64,000 nt of DNA. Origin: Leptobacterium flavescens (GTDB lineage Bacteria > Bacteroidota > Bacteroidia > Flavobacteriales > Flavobacteriaceae). The position numbers were made by a program, and so were the translations under genes. Where the stretch lies: positions 868,001 through 932,000 of the forward strand of contig NZ_JAABOO010000001.1 of NCBI RefSeq assembly GCF_010671605.1. Reading direction: 5' to 3'. The first letter of the stretch is position 1. Each line of letters begins with the position of its first letter. Below the pieces are notes generated by a model. That model searched no databases, was not told the origin of the DNA, and worked only from the letters and a program-made list of their open reading frames with translations. Positions 61,156 to 64,000 of the stretch are shown one piece after another.

Positions 61156-62319
61156 ATGAAAGCAATGAAAACAATCTTAACCGCATCCCTGGCGATGCTA
61201 TTAACGGTAAATGTACTGGCTTGTGAAAGCAGTGTGAGAAATGAAAAGGCTTATTTATCTACCAAAGCCATTTACAAACCCGGAAAAAGGTTCATTAAAG
61301 TGGCCCTTCTCCTGGATACCAGCAACAGTATGGACGGACTCATCAATCAGGCCAAATCCCAGTTGTGGGACATCGTAAACGAATTGTCTTATGCCCGTTG
61401 TGAGCACGAAGCTCCCCGACTGGAGATCGCTCTTTATGAATACGGGAATGACAATCTTCCTTCCGATGAAGGTTATATTAGACAGGTAATAGGTTTTACG
61501 GGAGATCTGGATGATATCTCAGAAAAGTTATTCTCCCTTACTACCAACGGAGGGAACGAATTTTGCGGGCAGGTCATAAAAACCTCTCTTAAACAATTGA
61601 ACTGGGGGAATAATCCCGACGATCTGAAAATGATCTTTATAGCCGGAAACGAGCCTTTTACTCAGGGAAAGATCAATTATAAGGACGCTGCAACAGACGC
61701 CCGGGAGAAAGATATTATCGTAAATACCATCTTTTGCGGGAATTACGAGCAGGGAATCAGCGGAATGTGGAAAGACGGAGCTCTTCTGACCCATGGTGAT
61801 TATATGTCTATAGATCACAACCGAAGATTTGTTCAGATCGTTACTCCTTATGATGATGCTATTTTAAAACTCAATATCCAGCTTAACGGAACTTATGTTC
61901 CCTACGGGCAAATGGGGAGGACCAAACTGAGCCAGCAGGCAATACAGGATTCCAATGCCGCATCCATAAACGAAGAAGTGGAGCTTAAGCGTGCCGTGAG
62001 TAAAAGTTCGGGGCTTTACAGAAACTCTTCCTGGGATCTGGTAGATGCTGCAAAGGACAAGGACTTTAAATACGATAAATTAAAGGAAAAGGAGCTTCCC
62101 TCAGAACTGCAGGGGAAATCCACTGCTCAGATCAAAGCATATGTTCAGCAAAAAGCAGGTAAAAGGGCCAGTATTCAGCAACAAATACAGGAGCTGAACA
62201 AAAAGCGTAATCAGTATATAGCTAAAGAAAAGAAAAACAAAGATTCCAACAGCCTGGAAAGCGCCATGATAAAGGCGATCAAAAAGCAAGCGGAAAAGAA
62301 AAATTACAGATGGGAATAA
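61156..62319 (+). CDS. Exported VWA-domain protein
   Basis: 387 residues (an alternative start three codons later is possible). A hydrophobic N-terminus ends in a possible lipobox VLAC at Cys23. The VWA domain (about 45-230) has the MIDAS motif Asp54-x-Ser56-x-Ser58 in LLLDTSNSMDG and later MIFIAGNEPF. The C-terminal 90 residues are a charged coiled coil (KAYVQQKAGKRASIQQQIQE). VWA domains bind proteins through a metal ion. Cotranscribed with the SIMPL gene and ends at a terminator. Confidence 0.86.
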   Translation: MKAMKTILTASLAMLLTVNVLACESSVRNEKAYLSTKAIYKPGKRFIKVALLLDTSNSMDGLINQAKSQLWDIVNELSYARCEHEAPRLEIALYEYGNDNLPSDEGYIRQVIGFTGDLDDISEKLFSLTTNGGNEFCGQVIKTSLKQLNWGNNPDDLKMIFIAGNEPFTQGKINYKDAATDAREKDIIVNTIFCGNYEQGISGMWKDGALLTHGDYMSIDHNRRFVQIVTPYDDAILKLNIQLNGTYVPYGQMGRTKLSQQAIQDSNAASINEEVELKRAVSKSSGLYRNSSWDLVDAAKDKDFKYDKLKEKELPSELQGKSTAQIKAYVQQKAGKRASIQQQIQELNKKRNQYIAKEKKNKDSNSLESAMIKAIKKQAEKKNYRWE

Positions 62320-62320
62320 A

Positions 62321-62344
62321 AAAAGAGGTCTTCGGACCTCTTTT
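62321..62344. terminator. Bidirectional terminator with TTCG loop
   Basis: AAAAGAGGTC (62321-62330), loop TTCG, GACCTCTTTT (62335-62344). It lies between convergent VWA and PorP/SprF genes. Confidence 0.88.
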
Positions 62345-62347
62345 CTT

Positions 62348-63343
62348 TTAATAATTTACTGCCGGACAATTACAATCATACGGTTTACTACCGGCCCCGA
62401 GGAAATTAAGCCCCAAGGTGATCTGATGGAATCCTCCGTTATCTATTCTGATATCTCCTGTCTGATAGGAGTATGTATAGGCAAATACAAAGTTTTTATA
62501 ATTCACTCCGAGAATAGGAGTGATAAGCTGTAGTTTCTGATCGTCCAGTGTACCATTCACATTGAACTGCGCTCCGTCAAAACTTCTTCTGTATGAGAGT
62601 CCGCCCCATACTTTTCCGAATTCAACATCTTTATACACTTTGGCATTGATATCAACGGTCTTTTCATTGGTAAACTCGGTAGCCTGAAAGAGGAAAGAAG
62701 GTTCGAACTGCCACTCTCCCTTTCCGAAAACATAACCGGCAGAGACCAGATATCTCCTGAGATTGTCAAATTCCTGAGCCGTATACAAATCTCTTCCTGT
62801 TCCCAGAGCGTTTTGTACCGTTAAATGAGCATAGAATTCCAGGAAATTATAGGATATTCCGAAATCGACATTAAAATAACTCACACTATTTTTTGTTCCG
62901 GTGATGATAGGATCCGGAAAAAAAGAAGTAAAACCCGTTTCATCCAGATTACTCTGAAGAACACCAACACTCAGTCCGAAAGACAATTGATTGATATCGA
63001 CAACATTTCTGGAGAACAACAAATGGTGGGCATAGGTTAATTTTAATCCTGTTTGCGAATGAAAACCGTTCTCATCATTAAAGATAATAGCTCCGACCCC
63101 ACTTCTGTCTCCCACGCGGAGGTGCCCATTTAAGGTTTGAAGGTTGGGAGCCCCGTTAACGTCGAACCATTGCTGTCTGGCTGTTAACCTTACTTTACCT
63201 CCCTGGCCTACTCCGGCCATGGCAGGGTGGATCAGGTAATAATTATCGGAGAGATAATCAAAATACACCGGAAGTCCTTCCTGAGCAGATATTCTGAATA
63301 GCCAAAAGAATGACAAAAGAATAAATAGGATATTTTTCTTCAT
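62348..63343 (-). CDS. Type IX secretion system membrane protein, PorP/SprF family
   Basis: 331 residues. Signal peptide ends RISAQ. The mature start EGLPVYFDYLSDNYYLIHPAMAG, shortened to LSDNYYLIHPAMAG, the RLTARQQWFDVNGAPNLQ region and many beta-strands are the PorP/SprF pattern. SprF-like proteins anchor or export a partner adhesin through the type IX system. The partner is probably the T9SS type B protein whose gene ends three bases upstream. Confidence 0.9.
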   Translation of the reverse strand: MKKNILFILLSFFWLFRISAQEGLPVYFDYLSDNYYLIHPAMAGVGQGGKVRLTARQQWFDVNGAPNLQTLNGHLRVGDRSGVGAIIFNDENGFHSQTGLKLTYAHHLLFSRNVVDINQLSFGLSVGVLQSNLDETGFTSFFPDPIITGTKNSVSYFNVDFGISYNFLEFYAHLTVQNALGTGRDLYTAQEFDNLRRYLVSAGYVFGKGEWQFEPSFLFQATEFTNEKTVDINAKVYKDVEFGKVWGGLSYRRSFDGAQFNVNGTLDDQKLQLITPILGVNYKNFVFAYTYSYQTGDIRIDNGGFHQITLGLNFLGAGSKPYDCNCPAVNY

Positions 63344-63345
63344 GC

Positions 63346-64000
63346 TTATCGTTTTAGGGCAAAGTGTCCTCGCAGCTGTTTCGACACATCATCTTCCGTA
63401 TAATTTATTAAGAACCAGTAATCACTTGACGGTAAGGGCTGTCCGTTAAACATTCCGTTCCATCCGTTTCCAGCCGGTTCTATCTGCTTGAGTAACTTTC
63501 CATATCTGTCAAATATAAAAATATTTGGGTTACCCAACCTTGTGGCTCCTACAATATTCCAGGTATCGTTAAAACCATCGCCGTTAGGTGTAAAAAACCT
63601 GGGGTAATCAATTATAAAAACATCCACCTCAACACTTCCACATCCATTAATATCCCGGATAGTAATCGTATGCGGTCCAGGAGAAACTCTCTCAAAGAAA
63701 GGGTCATCCTGAAAAGAACCGCCATCCAGGCTAAACTGATAATCCCCTTCACCAGTAACGTTCACTTCTATACGATTATTTTGTACAAAGGCATTTGTTA
63801 CCACTTCGGCACTAAAAGTTATAGGGGGTGAAGACCGCCGTACCACCACTTCATCGGTATTACGACAACCGGTACTGTTATTCACCACACTTACCGTATA
63901 AGTTCCTGCTGTATTGGCCACCAGGTCAGGATTGTTTTCACCGGCAAGAAGTGTTCCGTCCAGTCGCCATTCAAAACTAAAACCGGAAGCGGGAATACCG
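63346..64000 (-). CDS. T9SS type B sorting-domain protein (gliding/adhesin), 3' part
   Basis: The frame is open to the right edge (it also codes for GFSFEWRLDGTLLAGENNPD before the first internal Met), so only about 218 C-terminal residues are seen. It has Ig-like/PKD repeats (AGTYTVSVVNNSTGC, GPHTITIRDINGCG) and the type B gliding-motility C-terminal domain: FFTPNGDGFNDTWNIVG, NIFIFDRYGKLL, GWNGMFNGQPLPSSDYWF and the final LRGHFALKR. This signal sends large surface proteins through the type IX system. It forms an operon with the PorP/SprF gene. Confidence 0.92.
   Translation of the reverse strand, partial: GIPASGFSFEWRLDGTLLAGENNPDLVANTAGTYTVSVVNNSTGCRNTDEVVVRRSSPPITFSAEVVTNAFVQNNRIEVNVTGEGDYQFSLDGGSFQDDPFFERVSPGPHTITIRDINGCGSVEVDVFIIDYPRFFTPNGDGFNDTWNIVGATRLGNPNIFIFDRYGKLLKQIEPAGNGWNGMFNGQPLPSSDYWFLINYTEDDVSKQLRGHFALKR

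Overview
The window looks like a chromosomal segment of a Flavobacteriaceae (Bacteroidota) species, probably marine or environmental; I cannot name genus or species. The evidence is the Bacteroidota-type promoters (TTTG ... TANNTTTG), a FolK-deoxynucleoside kinase fusion, a PorP/SprF gene next to a T9SS type B sorting-domain protein (gliding/type IX secretion), the gene order CBS-nadK-DUF6089-uppS-bamA beside pdxJ, and moderately AT-rich DNA with many short palindromic intergenic repeats. No rRNA, insertion sequence, prophage or CRISPR array is visible.

Layout. 1-24.6 kb is mostly core: a minus-strand envelope operon (CBS, nadK, DUF6089 barrel, uppS, bamA cut by the window edge) divergent from pdxJ-hydrolase; a FadL-type porin; tig-clpP-clpX (protein folding and proteolysis); a GH3-family adenylase and DUF2797 protein; a 0.7 kb repeat-rich desert; LysE, AsmA, VUT and SppA genes; folK-dNK; a SpoU methyltransferase; mutS. 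A tRNA-Gly/tRNA-Leu operon with clear promoter and terminator follows at 24.7-25.0 kb.

25-35.7 kb is accessory. Copies of a roughly 130-170 bp repeat family with palindromic cores lie at 25.5, 28.0 and 35.6 kb. Between the first two is a TetR / CPFC flavoprotein / GNAT block; between the second and third is a haem-protein block containing several related pairs: two haem_bd CxxCH proteins, two SnoaL-like proteins, two AraC regulators and two cytochrome P460-family proteins, one of them a two-CxxCH fusion.

35.7-45.6 kb is a probable haem-iron acquisition locus. A HmuR-like TonB receptor and HmuY lipoprotein diverge from a tight four-gene operon (DUF6607, periplasmic ankyrin protein, DUF2271, PepSY-flavodoxin-FNR membrane reductase). 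A Fur-box-like palindrome sits between the two promoters. An esterase-TPR protein follows.

45.6-64 kb holds surface proteins and signalling: an LA_2272-type repeat protein, periplasmic ankyrin/PD40 and CarboxypepD_reg proteins, two ECF sigma/anti-sigma pairs on either side of a large MG2-like exported protein, fabD, a gamma-carbonic anhydrase, a LytS/LytTR-type two-component system with candidate LytTR-binding direct repeats upstream, SIMPL and VWA proteins, and the PorP/SprF-T9SS pair cut by the right edge. Functions are read from recognisable motifs and remembered family resemblance; no database search was run.
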